Assembly: GCA_014529385.2 (NCBI GenBank)
Contig: CM043962.1
Span: 38,345,098-38,409,097, forward strand
DNA length: 64,000 nt
Origin: Adiantum capillus-veneris
Lineage: Eukaryota > Streptophyta > Polypodiopsida > Polypodiales > Pteridaceae
Direction: 5' to 3'
The notes beneath the pieces are model-generated. The model was not told the origin of the DNA. It was given only the letters and a program-made list of their open reading frames with translations, and did not search any database. How positions within the stretch are numbered: position 1 is the first letter of the stretch; every line of letters begins with the position of its first letter. The position numbers were made by a program, and so were the translations under genes. Of this stretch, positions 12,285-22,261 are shown piece by piece.

Positions 12285-12288
12285 AAAA

Positions 12289-12538
12289 TGTGCGCTCCTT
12301 GCCGCACTGTCGAAGCAAGGGACTTGCCCATACACCGTATGCGAGCCACAAACGGCTCCAAGCACACAACAAGCCTAAACTAGCAAGCTCAAGAAAACAA
12401 AGGGTGTGTCACTCACCGCTCTACGCTCGCCTTCGTGGTGGATTCCTCGCTGCGATGAAGAAGAAGCTGCAGTCGTGCCGCGCTCAACCGCTTCGCCGCC
12501 GTCGTGCCTTCGTAATGCTCGATCGCACACACACTCTC

Positions 12539-12571
<33 letters not shown>

Positions 12572-12865
12572 AGGAGGTGAAGAAGAAGAAGATGGAGATG
12601 GAGCAAGAGCACTCTTCAATTGCACAAATGAGAGAATGAGTAAAAATTAGGTTTAGTTGGCTTTTATAGGAGCTCACCCCATTCACACTTGGGCGCCCAT
12701 GCTTAACCAACTAATCCCTTGAATGTCCAAGTTAAAGTGCGCCTCTCATCGACGATCACTCTACCTTTCCCTATTGGACCGACAAGCCCGGTACCTGACT
12801 CTATCGAATACATAATACACGTCCATCGTAGGTGATGGGGTGTCCGTGTGCCATGAGGGTTAACA
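12289..12865 (-). repeat. LTR of G1, shared by the full and truncated copies
   Basis: The 577-bp block repeats at 20676-21252. In minus orientation it starts TGTTAACCCTCATGG and ends GGAGCGCACA. It holds a TC/CA microsatellite at about 12541-12570. It is flanked by a polypurine tract on one side and a primer site on the other, so it acts as 3' LTR to one unit and 5' LTR to the next. Confidence 0.93.
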
Positions 12866-12877
12866 TGCCCCCCTTCC
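12866..12877 (-). promoter_or_regulatory. Polypurine tract of G1
   Basis: The minus strand reads GGAAGGGGGGCA and abuts the TGTTAACC start of the 3' LTR. Confidence 0.85.
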
Positions 12878-14493
12878 TGATGTAGATTCCGTCCTCGGAA
12901 GCTATTGAGTTGAAGCTGGGTCGTCGAGGTGGAAGAGCATTTGAGATGAATGTCCTTAGCCTTCTTCAGTCACTGCAAAATCACACAACATTGGCACAGT
13001 AATTGCATTCTCTTAAAAAGCATATGCAGTTTTAGGTAGACACATTGATTGGAAAAAGAATTTCAAACAATTTGTTAGCAATGAACATTAAATTGCAATG
13101 TAATCAAATGCATAAACAGATGTAAAGGCAAAAAATTAAACAAGTCTGGGGTCGCTAATTTGACGGTCGAAAAGCACTAGAGATCGAATATTAATACCAT
13201 GGGTAAGCTTCTTAATTTTCTGTGGTCAATTAAGTTGTTTAATCGCGAGAGCCAAGTATTCATGTTCGAGGGCTGACTAGAGGCTATACCTAGAAGACTT
13301 TGTAGTTAAGCTACCATAAAAGGAATTTCTCATGAAATCATCGCCTGACTGATTACTTTTTCTTTGACCCCCCAAGGTCTTTTCACAGTGATTCAATTAT
13401 GATGTGTGTGCTTATTTTGTATGCCTTGGGTTTTTTGCTTTTCAAGGAAAAGCGCCCACACTGGGAACCTCTAGGGCTCTAGTACCATAGGCAATACATG
13501 TGAGTGAAGTACCAAATCAAGCTAAGATTTCTCTTCCAGCTTAAAATTTTACATTGTGGCACTTTGATTTTTTGTTTGTTCATTTTCAGCATTTTAATTT
13601 TGTAACTTTGGGAGGTCATATAACATTGTTACATTCCCCAGGCTCATCACATTAGTAAACTCCCTTTATAATACTTAAGCTAAAGGTCAATAGGGTTAAG
13701 CCCACTAGAAAGCCCTAGTACATTTCATACAATGTTGCCTAAATCGGATTAAGAACCTAAGTAACCATTGTTTATTAGGAAGGCATTCCCCATGGTATTA
13801 AGAGAAGATCTCTAACACCTAACTTGGTCAAACTAGCTTAGTCGGACTGCTTGATTTTTAAACCTAGACAAGTGATTATGACAAAACATTACATTGAATT
13901 AAATGTTTGATACTAAGCCAATGCGCTGAATATTATGCTACCAATCACAATCAAAGCAGACAATCATAGATGCAAAAAAGATAAGGGCAATGCTAATGGA
14001 CAAGAAACACCTGTTTGTGTTGATGGTCGCGCTTGATTTGAAGAGTGAGTCGAGATAAAGATTCCATGAAGGTCCAAATCCTATCAATAGCAACACGCTC
14101 CTGTACACACTAGGAAACAAAAACAATACCTCTAGGAGGCACATCAGTGGGAAAAGAGAATCTTTCTAATCTCTCAACTCTAAAACAAAAACACTCCCAT
14201 CGTACTAATCTTACCTACCCTCCATCACTCAAGTGATGAGGATCAAAGGTGTTTTATGGCATAGGTTTCTGTTTCACTGTACCAGATGTGACATGTGTAG
14301 GTCTGAGTCAATGTTTTGACTTTAATGTGCATACTCGTTTGCTAATTGCTCTTGCTCTTTTTTTTTTTTTTGTGAGTATAAAGCTTTATATGTACATTCC
14401 CTAAGATTGGAATTGAGAGGTCAAGGAAAAAGGTTGAGAGGGAAACAAATGAATGATGACTGTCAGCAAACACTCCCCCCTTCCTTGGGTAGA
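12878..14493 (-). other. Non-coding 3' part of G1 where pol would be
   Basis: This 1.6 kb lies between the gag-protease stop and the polypurine tract. I find no reverse-transcriptase, RNase H or integrase motif on either strand, only short AT-rich open frames. It is unrelated to the GC-richer coding part and is present once, because the truncated copy lost it. It may be a remnant of, or a filler replacing, pol. Confidence 0.7.
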
Positions 14494-17400
14494 TCATACC
14501 GTTTGAAATGAGCTTGTCACCCTTTGAAACCAATTGTTCCAGTTGGTAATAGGTGAGGATTTTTGCCAGTAGTTTTCTATTACCCTAGGTGCCTTGTCAA
14601 GCTGCAAGGGTGGTAAGGTACTCTCCCAGGATCGAACTTGAAGTGGTTCATCAGGTGATTCTTGAACACTGGGAGGTGTGGATTCTTTTGTAGCTTCATG
14701 GAGGTCCACTACTATAGATGGAGGCTGTGTAGAAGCTTTTACCTCTATGGATGTATTACATGAGGAGCTAGACTCTTCATGGGACTCCCCCCTTCCTGAG
14801 CTAGGTGGAACAAATCGTTCTTTCTTTGGTACCCAAACTAGCTCGGGACTAGGTGTGTAGCATTCTGTGATTTTTTTCTTTCCACGATCATTGATTCGTT
14901 TTGGAGCTACGGCATTGGGCTCACTTGGGTCAGGTGATAGGTAAGAGCACAATCTACGTTTTGGCACCCAGATTTGATCATTTCCTTGATAGTAGCCTTG
15001 GGCTTCCAATAGTCGTTTAGGGATCCATCGCAACATTTTCTTACTTTTCTTGGAGCGAGTGGTACGTTTCTTACAAGGCTTCTGTTTTTTAGCACTAGCT
15101 ATGGTCGCTAAAGAAGTTTTAGGGACCCACTTGTATGTTTTCTTTGTTACCTTAGGATGAGTCTTGTCGGAAGCGATATGCATTGCTTGTAGCATATTTA
15201 AGGGTATAGGCATTTCATCCCCCTCAGGTGTTACCCAGGTCGTCCCCCTATTTCCCCAAGTGTCTATGGTTGATGCTAGGTGGACCCAGTCTACATTGTC
15301 CGACTCAGTCATCCCAGGTAGGATATCCATATAAGGAGAATCTTGGCCAATGTCTGTATCCTTCTTACAAGTGTAACAATATTGTAGTGGGGCCGAGTGA
15401 ACTGTGGTGTCAGAGCGATGATCAATAATGGTTTTACTCCCTAAGGGGTGTACCTTACCAGTCACCAAATCCACTCTAAGGACAGAGTCTTGGAATTGCA
15501 AATAGACATGATTTTTAGACCAATCGTGAACCATTTGTGCTTCCCTCATGAATGGTCGTCCTAAAATCATTTCATATGACATAAGGTGTTTAGAGAAATC
15601 CATTACAATGAACGTATGTCGCACCTTGTATCCTAGAACTTTGATCTTAAGATCCTTGAGCATCCCCATAGGTTTGGCTATGGTACCATTTGCCATCTTT
15701 ACCACAATGTTAGTAACACTGAGGCGGGGTTTTCCCATGGATTCCCAACAATCTTTTGTAACGATGCTAACTCCCGCACCACCATCAAGAATTCCCTTTA
15801 TAGTTAATCCCTTGGTAGTGATGGGTAGGGTCGCATTAGACTCGTCGCCTTCAAAATACTGCCCTAATTCGTTAATGGGTACCTCGATCACAGACTCGTG
15901 TCCATCTAAGTCAAGTGATTGCACATGATTTTCCTCATCAATCATAATCGAGTCAGGCCTATTTGGTTGCGCAAACTGCGGTAATCCCGTTCGTAGCTCT
16001 CCGTTAAGGAATGCTCGAAGTGCAAGGAATAACTCAGGATCTCCATACAGCTTTGCTATGATCGTGGTTCGGACCTCAGAAGACATGAAGTCCACTAGTT
16101 TGGCAACATTCATTGGCGTTTTGCAGGGTGTAGGTCCTTGACTAGGAACTGGTGAGGATGGAATCTCATATTCCTCAATGGGATCAGGTATTCCTTCGTT
16201 AAACATCCTTTCCAACAAGAAGGGTGTATGCTCACTTTCTGATGTCCTGTCCTCACTCCCTTCTTGGATGATACTAGATATGGCTAACGGTCTATGGTTC
16301 ATGTGAGGTGGATGAACTTGCGTGGGAAACACTGTGTCATGAATTTTGACCTGCATGGGTTCTGGTTCTAGTTTTCTTTGAGTCTCCTCCACTAAACCTC
16401 TTAGATGTTTCACCTGCTTAATCTCGTCTACAGGGTTTGGGTACGTCCCAATATTCTTTTTACGATTCTTCCCTTTTTGCCCCTGCGGTTTATCTTGGGG
16501 GTCTTGGATTGGATTTGGAAACACTTGTGGTGTTTTCAGAGGCTCTTTATGGTTTTCTCTCATTCGGTTTTCATTTGGTTCCATGTTACGGTTTTCTTTG
16601 TCGGTCTTTCCCTTTGTGGTATTGGTTCTAGTCTCCATTGTCTCGACTGAATCTGAATCATCCTCGAGGTCATTCATATACACGGGGTCATCTCCTGTTC
16701 CTATGTTTGTTTTGGAACTTGGCTTTGAACTTTCCGTATTCTGCGACTTCTTCCTTCGTGTCTTCTTTTTCTTTGCTTGGATAACTGACGCGGTATCTCT
16801 CTCTTCGAGGATATGGCCTGGCCCTTGAAGCATGGACCGTGTAATCGCATAAGCGGGTGCGACGGGTGGTATTGGTGATGTCACAGTAGCAATTTCGACC
16901 AAATTCAGGGGTGTGATTTTAGGCGCATTTGGGTTATAGGGGCATTGGGCAATCAAGTGATCTATGCCACAACGATTACATGTGAGTATTGGCATTGCAG
17001 ACGTGCTCCCTTGATTCATTTGCATCTGTGCAGCATTCTTTTGCAGCCTAATAGGGCACTCCGCTACTCGATGTGGTCCACCACACTCGTAGCATTGAAG
17101 AGGTGGCCTCCTAGCCTGGGTGTTGATATTTTGACCTCTGGATGCGAGAGCAGCAGCTTGATAAACCGGCTTGACTTGTCCCCAACAATCTTCCATGTAG
17201 TAAATAGGACACTCTTCCAATGTATCAAGTCCGTAGGCAATACTAGTGTCTATTTCCTCCTCACAACCATCTGCATAAGCATTTGATGGCTCGCAACCCA
17301 CTTGGTTCATAGGGGCGACTCTTGGATGCGGGGGCTGCGGTCCCAGCACAGGAGGTGGTAACGGTGTAGCTTGTACAACATTTTGAGGTCTAGGGACCAT

Positions 17401-19674
17401 GTGTTGCGGTAGTTGCTCAACAGGTGGAGTAGGCATCAATACAGGAGCTCGAGGTGCATCCGTCCAAGCTACAGGTGGTCTATTTGCCATCATACGTTTG
17501 ATCATTAAACAATCCTTAGCTTGGTGACCATACCTACCACATGCGTTGCAAGTTCCATTAAATTTTACTCTAAACGTAGGGCACTCACTAGTGCTATGTG
17601 GACCTAAGCAAATGGAACACCATTGTTGCTCCCTTCTTGGATACATGTGACTATTTTGAGGGGGTCGATTATCCTTAAGAGACTCTTGGATTGCCTTGGT
17701 GAGGTCTGTCAAGAATGTCTCAAATACCTTTGGCTCATTGGCAATGGGCTTTGCAGTCATGGGTTCATACTCAATGGCTTGTGAGCTAGTGGATCTCGTG
17801 TCAGTAGACACCCTCATGCCTGCTATCATCAAGTTGTCCTCTAATTGGATTGCATTGACAGTGACATCTTCCCAGGTTGTGATACCTCTAATCACTAGTC
17901 CATTATAGATTCCTTCATTCCTCAACCCTCGAATGAATCGATCAAGCAGTTGGTTATTGTTGAAGCGCTCATTTACAGGGCAACGAGAGTTTAAGTGCTT
18001 TAGACGACTAATGAAGTCCCTTACTGACTCTCCTTCCTTACGTTCGGCCTTCTGTAGCTGAGATGCTACACCCCAAAGCACACCTTCTCGTATGTACTCC
18101 TTTAGAAACAACCTTCGAAGGGTAGGGTAGATTGTTTTCTCGTCCACCCTTAGGGTCCTATACCAATCTCCAGCCTTCCCACTTAATGTCAAGCTTAAGG
18201 CATTGCACTTATGTAGTTCGTTGCGTTCCCCTAAGGAATCACATACTTGTTCAAACACTTCAATGTGTTTCCTAGCATCTTCGTCCCCATTGAATTTTTG
18301 CGTGAGTTTGGCAATTTGTACTGCCTTACTTCTAGGCTCTCTATCAGATGCATGATGCATATTTTCCGCAATAGATCGACCTATGGTTTGAGCAAACACT
18401 GCCAAGTCACCTATGTGAGGAGGCAGGGCCGGTGGAGGTACTCTTGGAATCATATGTGGGAGAGGGACGGGTGTCGGTCTTGGCATATGTGTAGATGATG
18501 CAGGATATGGAACATAACCGGGCATAGGTCCACTCGGATAAGGGCTAGGAAGCGGCACTCGAGGAGCATAAGCAAGTGGTACAATTGGAGGTGTGGGGGC
18601 CATGTGTGCATAAGGGGCTAGAGGCACATATGGTCGAGGCCCCATATTAGGTACTACGACACTAGGTAGTGGCATTGCGCTAACCGTAGATGTCATCGGT
18701 ACATTCTCTGTCAGGCTTATCCCTGGAGTGAGCACTGTGTTTTCCTTGATAGAGGGTTGAGCCAAGTTAGGGAAGCTAAAGTTTTCGCTCGGAGGCTCAG
18801 ATTGCATAGAGACCCCAGGTGAAATGACGTAAGATGGGTCCATGGGGCTCATTAGAGGAGTCTCCATTTGTGATAGAGTAGGCTGTTGAGCCTTGCTCGT
18901 ATCCAGAAATCTCATGGGGCCAATTGAGAGTATATTTACCCCTCGGTTTTGCCTTTCTGATTGAATAATGCCATGGATAACATTACAGATCATTTTCTGT
19001 TGATCTTCGATGCTCGTGGCACTAGAGGTGGATTGTACAATCTCTATCCATCCTACATGGTAGGCGTGGCCAGAGTGTAGATCCGTCAACACCTCAGTGT
19101 GGAGGTCGTATGTCCAATGATCATTAATGAACAATCCTTCTAGAGTCGACGTGTTAACGGTTTCTTGTGAGGTAGAAGCAATGTTGCTCCCCATGGTTTT
19201 ACTTGCCACCAACGGTACTCTAGAGGGAACTTCTGAAGGAGGCAGCTCAACAGGGCCTTCTTGGTAAGAAGTTGGCAGGATATCCACATGGACACTCTTT
19301 GGGGGTGTGGGGTCCACATGCGATGTGAAAGGAGATTCCACTTCCCCACCCCCTTCGCGTGCTTCATCTGCATCAGGTTCCGAGCGAGTAGCTCTACCTA
19401 ATGTTTCCATGAAACGACTAAACATACTAGTACTAGGCTGTGGAGCTTCGGGAGGTGCATGGCCTTCTCTCTCAGTGTTTTGGGTAGGGTATGCTTCCAT
19501 GATTTCTGAGTCGGAGGAGGAATCACTAGCGGCTATTTTAGGGTCTTGGGTGGTGCTACCTTGTGTCCCCGCTGAGGGTCTAGAGCTTATCGTGGATGGG
19601 TAATGGGTATCCGTATGAACAGAGGCACCCTCAATATGCTCGTGTTCTAGCACCCGCCCAGAGCGTAAGTGCAT
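14494..19674 (-). CDS. G1 gag-protease polyprotein, 1,726 codons, no pol
   Basis: Structural polyprotein expected to form the retrotransposon particle. It starts at the first ATG of the frame (MHLRSGRVLEHEHIEG). Order: an acidic Ser/Thr-rich N-terminal 250 residues; a Pro/Met/Tyr-rich linker (about 330-440); a retrotransposon gag capsid domain (about 460-640, with LTLSGKAGDWYRTL and RFIRGLRNEG); then four zinc knuckles (CSICLGPHSTSEC, CNACGRYGHQAKDC, CYECGGPHRVAEC, CNRCGIDHLIAQC), three of them with a CX2CX3HX4C spacing; a Lys-rich segment; and a retropepsin-like domain (about 1280-1390) with DGGAG as the likely active site and ILGRPF as the flap-to-core signature. The last 220 residues carry four W(V/I)PK motifs (near 1515, 1550, 1570 and 1617) in a basic setting. 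The frame is intact. The protease assignment rests on short motifs, and DGGAG departs from the usual D(S/T)GA. Confidence 0.9.
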   Translation of the reverse strand: MHLRSGRVLEHEHIEGASVHTDTHYPSTISSRPSAGTQGSTTQDPKIAASDSSSDSEIMEAYPTQNTEREGHAPPEAPQPSTSMFSRFMETLGRATRSEPDADEAREGGGEVESPFTSHVDPTPPKSVHVDILPTSYQEGPVELPPSEVPSRVPLVASKTMGSNIASTSQETVNTSTLEGLFINDHWTYDLHTEVLTDLHSGHAYHVGWIEIVQSTSSATSIEDQQKMICNVIHGIIQSERQNRGVNILSIGPMRFLDTSKAQQPTLSQMETPLMSPMDPSYVISPGVSMQSEPPSENFSFPNLAQPSIKENTVLTPGISLTENVPMTSTVSAMPLPSVVVPNMGPRPYVPLAPYAHMAPTPPIVPLAYAPRVPLPSPYPSGPMPGYVPYPASSTHMPRPTPVPLPHMIPRVPPPALPPHIGDLAVFAQTIGRSIAENMHHASDREPRSKAVQIAKLTQKFNGDEDARKHIEVFEQVCDSLGERNELHKCNALSLTLSGKAGDWYRTLRVDEKTIYPTLRRLFLKEYIREGVLWGVASQLQKAERKEGESVRDFISRLKHLNSRCPVNERFNNNQLLDRFIRGLRNEGIYNGLVIRGITTWEDVTVNAIQLEDNLMIAGMRVSTDTRSTSSQAIEYEPMTAKPIANEPKVFETFLTDLTKAIQESLKDNRPPQNSHMYPRREQQWCSICLGPHSTSECPTFRVKFNGTCNACGRYGHQAKDCLMIKRMMANRPPVAWTDAPRAPVLMPTPPVEQLPQHMVPRPQNVVQATPLPPPVLGPQPPHPRVAPMNQVGCEPSNAYADGCEEEIDTSIAYGLDTLEECPIYYMEDCWGQVKPVYQAAALASRGQNINTQARRPPLQCYECGGPHRVAECPIRLQKNAAQMQMNQGSTSAMPILTCNRCGIDHLIAQCPYNPNAPKITPLNLVEIATVTSPIPPVAPAYAITRSMLQGPGHILEERDTASVIQAKKKKTRRKKSQNTESSKPSSKTNIGTGDDPVYMNDLEDDSDSVETMETRTNTTKGKTDKENRNMEPNENRMRENHKEPLKTPQVFPNPIQDPQDKPQGQKGKNRKKNIGTYPNPVDEIKQVKHLRGLVEETQRKLEPEPMQVKIHDTVFPTQVHPPHMNHRPLAISSIIQEGSEDRTSESEHTPFLLERMFNEGIPDPIEEYEIPSSPVPSQGPTPCKTPMNVAKLVDFMSSEVRTTIIAKLYGDPELFLALRAFLNGELRTGLPQFAQPNRPDSIMIDEENHVQSLDLDGHESVIEVPINELGQYFEGDESNATLPITTKGLTIKGILDGGAGVSIVTKDCWESMGKPRLSVTNIVVKMANGTIAKPMGMLKDLKIKVLGYKVRHTFIVMDFSKHLMSYEMILGRPFMREAQMVHDWSKNHVYLQFQDSVLRVDLVTGKVHPLGSKTIIDHRSDTTVHSAPLQYCYTCKKDTDIGQDSPYMDILPGMTESDNVDWVHLASTIDTWGNRGTTWVTPEGDEMPIPLNMLQAMHIASDKTHPKVTKKTYKWVPKTSLATIASAKKQKPCKKRTTRSKKSKKMLRWIPKRLLEAQGYYQGNDQIWVPKRRLCSYLSPDPSEPNAVAPKRINDRGKKKITECYTPSPELVWVPKKERFVPPSSGRGESHEESSSSCNTSIEVKASTQPPSIVVDLHEATKESTPPSVQESPDEPLQVRSWESTLPPLQLDKAPRVIENYWQKSSPITNWNNWFQRVTSSFQTV

Positions 19675-20654
19675 GTGCTTTTGATACCCTAAGGTGTCAA
19701 AAAGCTGCTCTAGGAGGCCTTGTGACTAGTTTTTAGCGTGTTTTTTGTTTGTTTTTTTGCTAGATTTTTTAGAGCGTGTCGTGGAATGGGCCGTGTGATA
19801 GCTCAAAACGAGCGTATCGGTCAGAGGGTCGTGCCGTGCTTTACAGCCCTCCGTTTGGTCACTCTATGCCCTCGGAATCCCTAAAACTGTCAATTTCCAG
19901 TAGGGAACTAGGCCCAAACTAGAAGGTCTAAGGGTGCAAGTGGGAAGAGAAAGAAGGAGAGTGGAGGACTTGTCCCACATGCTCTCATTCTCTCTTGAGG
20001 GAGTAGGGTATATATATAAGAGTGAGTCTAGTATATATCATAAGCCTGAGGCCTGAGGCCTGGGCCTGGGCCTGGGCTTGGGCTTGGGCTTGGGAAAATG
20101 ATCCCGATCCCGATCTATCTTTTATACAAACCAACCCGTCCGTTTTAAGAGTCACGTTTTTCCGTTTTAAGAGTCACGTTTTTTATTTTCGAAAAATTTC
20201 GCCACCCACTCGCTCGCGTTTTTAATTTCCGAATTTTTTTCCTTTTAATTTTTTATTTTTTTTTTCAAAATATTTTTATTTTTATTTTTTTTCTCAAAAA
20301 ACTTTTTTTTTCAAAAATTTTTTTTTTTTTTTTTTTTGTTGATGCAGAAAAACGCAGAAATTGAAAAAAATGCAGAAAAACGCAGAAATTGCAGAAATTG
20401 CAGAAAAAACGCAAAAATTGCAGCAAATTGACAGAAATGCAGAAAATTGCAGAAATTGAAAACGCCGAACTTGAAAATGCAGAAACTGCAGAAATTGAAA
20501 AAACGCAGACAATAGCAGAAATTGAAACTTGACAGCAATTGCAAAAAACGCAAAAAACAGAAATCTTCCACACACTCCTTCCCTGCCTTTCCTATGATAG
20601 AAATTGCACCACAAGGAAGCGTAAAGTGCTAACCGAGCTTAGTGTAGGGCATAT
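19675..20654 (-). other. Leader of full-length G1
   Basis: About 980 bases between the primer site and the gag ATG, nearly identical to 11286-12267, with the same GGGCCT/GGGCTT minisatellite (about 20039-20094), T runs and tgcagaaattg tract. A TATATATATA string lies near 20010. No gene is seen. A leader this long with internal repeats is common in large plant gypsy elements. Confidence 0.75.
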
Positions 20655-20671
20655 CCCCGGCAGCGGCGCCA
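20655..20671 (-). promoter_or_regulatory. Primer-binding site (tRNA-Asp type) of G1
   Basis: The plus strand ccccggcagcggcgcca lies four bases from the LTR boundary at 20676. It differs by one base from the exact tRNA-Asp type site at 23336-23352. Confidence 0.85.
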
Positions 20672-20675
20672 AAAA

Positions 20676-20926
20676 TGTGCGCTCCTTGCCGCACTGTCGA
20701 AGCAAGGGACTTGCCCATACACCGTATGCGAGCCACAAACGGCTCCAAGCACACAACAAGCCTAAACTAGCAAGCTCAAGAAAACAAAGGGTGTGTCACT
20801 CACCGCTCTACGCTCGCCTTCGTGGTGGATTCCTCGCCGCGATGAAGAAGAAGCTGCAGTCGTGCCGCGCTCAACCGCTTCGCCGCCGTCGTGCCTTCGT
20901 AATGCTCGATCGCACACACACTCTCC

Positions 20927-20958
<32 letters not shown>

Positions 20959-21252
20959 AGGAGGTGAAGAAGAAGAAGATGGAGATGGAGCAAGAGCACT
21001 CTTCAATTGCACAAATGAGAGAATGAGTAAAAATTAGGTTTAGTTGGCTTTTATAGGAGCTCACCCCATTCACACTTGGGCGCCCATGCTTAACCAACTA
21101 ATCCCTTGAATGTCCAAGTTAAAGTGCGCCTCTCATCGACGATCACTCTACCTTTCCCTATTGGACCGACAAGCCCGGTACCTGACTCTATCGAATACAT
21201 AATACACGTCCATCGTAGGTGATGGGGTGTCCGTGTGCCATGAGGGTTAACA
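20676..21252 (-). repeat. 5' LTR of G1
   Basis: The 577-bp partner of 12289-12865. The only substitution I see is cgccgcg here against cgctgcg in the other copy; the TC and CA runs (about 20928-20956) differ in length. The end ggttaaca at 21252 abuts copia-1 leader DNA. Confidence 0.93.
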
Positions 21253-22025
21253 ACAGAACCTGTATCTGTCTCAAGACTGAACCCTGAACAATGCCTCAAT
21301 GGCCTGACGCATAAGATGCAATCTAGTGTCTACACAAAGTCATACATCCTAAGGGATAAAAGTCGTCGAAGAGGATGCGTGTAGAGGGGAACTCCAGCAA
21401 CCTAATCCACCTCACACTGGGTAACCCAGCCCCCAGTGCTTGGCTTCAAAAAACCTCACACACGACCCTCTCAGATGGCTCAGCAAACTGCCCAGAACTA
21501 GCATACATCCTATAATAGACCAATCACTGTCCTATGACCGCTGCGGCGGTCTGTCTGCTAGCGTGACTCACAACTAGCAGACCCACAATCACAGTACATC
21601 AATCTGCAATACATGCCAGTGGTGTCAAGCCGTTGTATGGCCACACCTCCCCTGGAACCTGGCAAGCACAAGAAGTAACAATGCAGACTGCAATATATAT
21701 ATCTGATGATATATATGTGTACCTGGTCTATAGATGATGCTCTGAAGACTAATAAGTGATGTATGTCGATGCCGATATTGATGTCGACCACCTCCTGCTT
21801 GCCAATCTACACAAGACGGATTTCTTTGCGGCTGAAATCTATCTTCTGCTGTAGTGCTCAGAACGAAATTCTGAGGGCATAAACGGCTTCGAAAGGGGGG
21901 TAAAACCCCAGGTCGCCTGATGGAAACGCTCCCGGAACGCCGAGTGTGAATTTTCGAACTTCGGATCCAGAATCTGCCGGAAAAGTGCGCGCGCGCGCGA
22001 TTGCGCAAATCCGCACTGAACCAAG
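21253..22025 (-). other. Leader of copia-1 (5' untranslated part)
   Basis: This 770-bp stretch lies between the copia primer site and the nested G1 element. No gag motif appears in any minus frame; the open frames here just read through leader DNA. Copia gag must have begun beyond the G1 insertion point and has been lost with the deletion that ends at 8229. Confidence 0.75.
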
Positions 22026-22037
22026 GCTCTGATACCA
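22026..22037 (-). promoter_or_regulatory. Primer-binding site (initiator tRNA-Met) of copia-1
   Basis: The minus strand reads TGGTATCAGAGC, the classic plant initiator tRNA-Met primer site, two bases inside the 5' LTR that starts at 22040. Confidence 0.95.
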
Positions 22038-22039
22038 AT

Positions 22040-22261
22040 TGAAGTCGCGGAGCGGAGCGTGGGTCAACTCTCTCTCACACACACACACACACACAGTGAG
22101 CTTACACAGTACAGTACGCAGAGATTGTTAGAAGGGTTATCTCCCAATTCCTTAGTATTCACAAAGTATAAGTTAGTATATACAAAGAGTCAGAGGAAAG
22201 TGAGTTAGGCGGGCGGCCAGCCATATCCACATAAGAGGCCACTTGGGCTTTAATCCCAACA
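22040..22261 (-). repeat. 5' LTR of copia-1
   Basis: The 222-bp partner of 5228-5453, with three substitutions and a shorter CA tract (about 22076-22096). Confidence 0.94.

Larger units (their letters stand above)
12289..21252 (-). mobile_element. Non-autonomous Ty3/gypsy-like element G1 (gag-protease only), nested in copia-1
   Basis: This is a complete unit of 8,964 bp: a 5' LTR (20676-21252), tRNA-Asp primer site, 1 kb leader, a single 1,726-codon gag-protease ORF, 1.6 kb of non-coding DNA, polypurine tract and a 3' LTR (12289-12865). The two 577-bp LTRs differ by one substitution I can see, plus TC/CA repeat length, so the arrangement is very young. No reverse transcriptase, RNase H or integrase is encoded, so it must borrow these from a relative. 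The 3' LTR also serves as the 5' LTR of a second, truncated internal region at 8229-12288, giving an LTR-internal-LTR-internal arrangement. The right edge lies in the copia-1 leader. The left edge is deleted, so no target duplication can be checked. Confidence 0.9.
5228..22261 (-). mobile_element. Ty1/copia retrotransposon (copia-1), internally deleted and carrying a nested gypsy element
   Basis: The ends are two LTRs of 226 and 222 bp differing by three substitutions and CA-repeat length. In minus orientation they run TGTTGGGATTAAAGC to CTTCA. The initiator tRNA-Met primer site is at 22026-22037 and a polypurine tract follows the 3' LTR at 5454-5465. The flanks prove the boundaries. The uninterrupted G2 LTR has seven A's (1470-1476); here five A's precede the element and seven follow it, which equals seven plus a 5-bp duplication. 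The 5' leader and the pol part from integrase to RNase H remain. Gag and protease are gone, and in their place lie the G1 gypsy element and a second truncated G1 segment (8229-21252). Confidence 0.93.

Noticed and set aside
12268-12300. Possible tRNA-Asp gene, because of the match to its 3' end
   Set aside because: Only the last 17 bases match, and they lie at an LTR boundary, so this is a primer-binding site. The sites at 20655 and 23336 are rejected as genes for the same reason.
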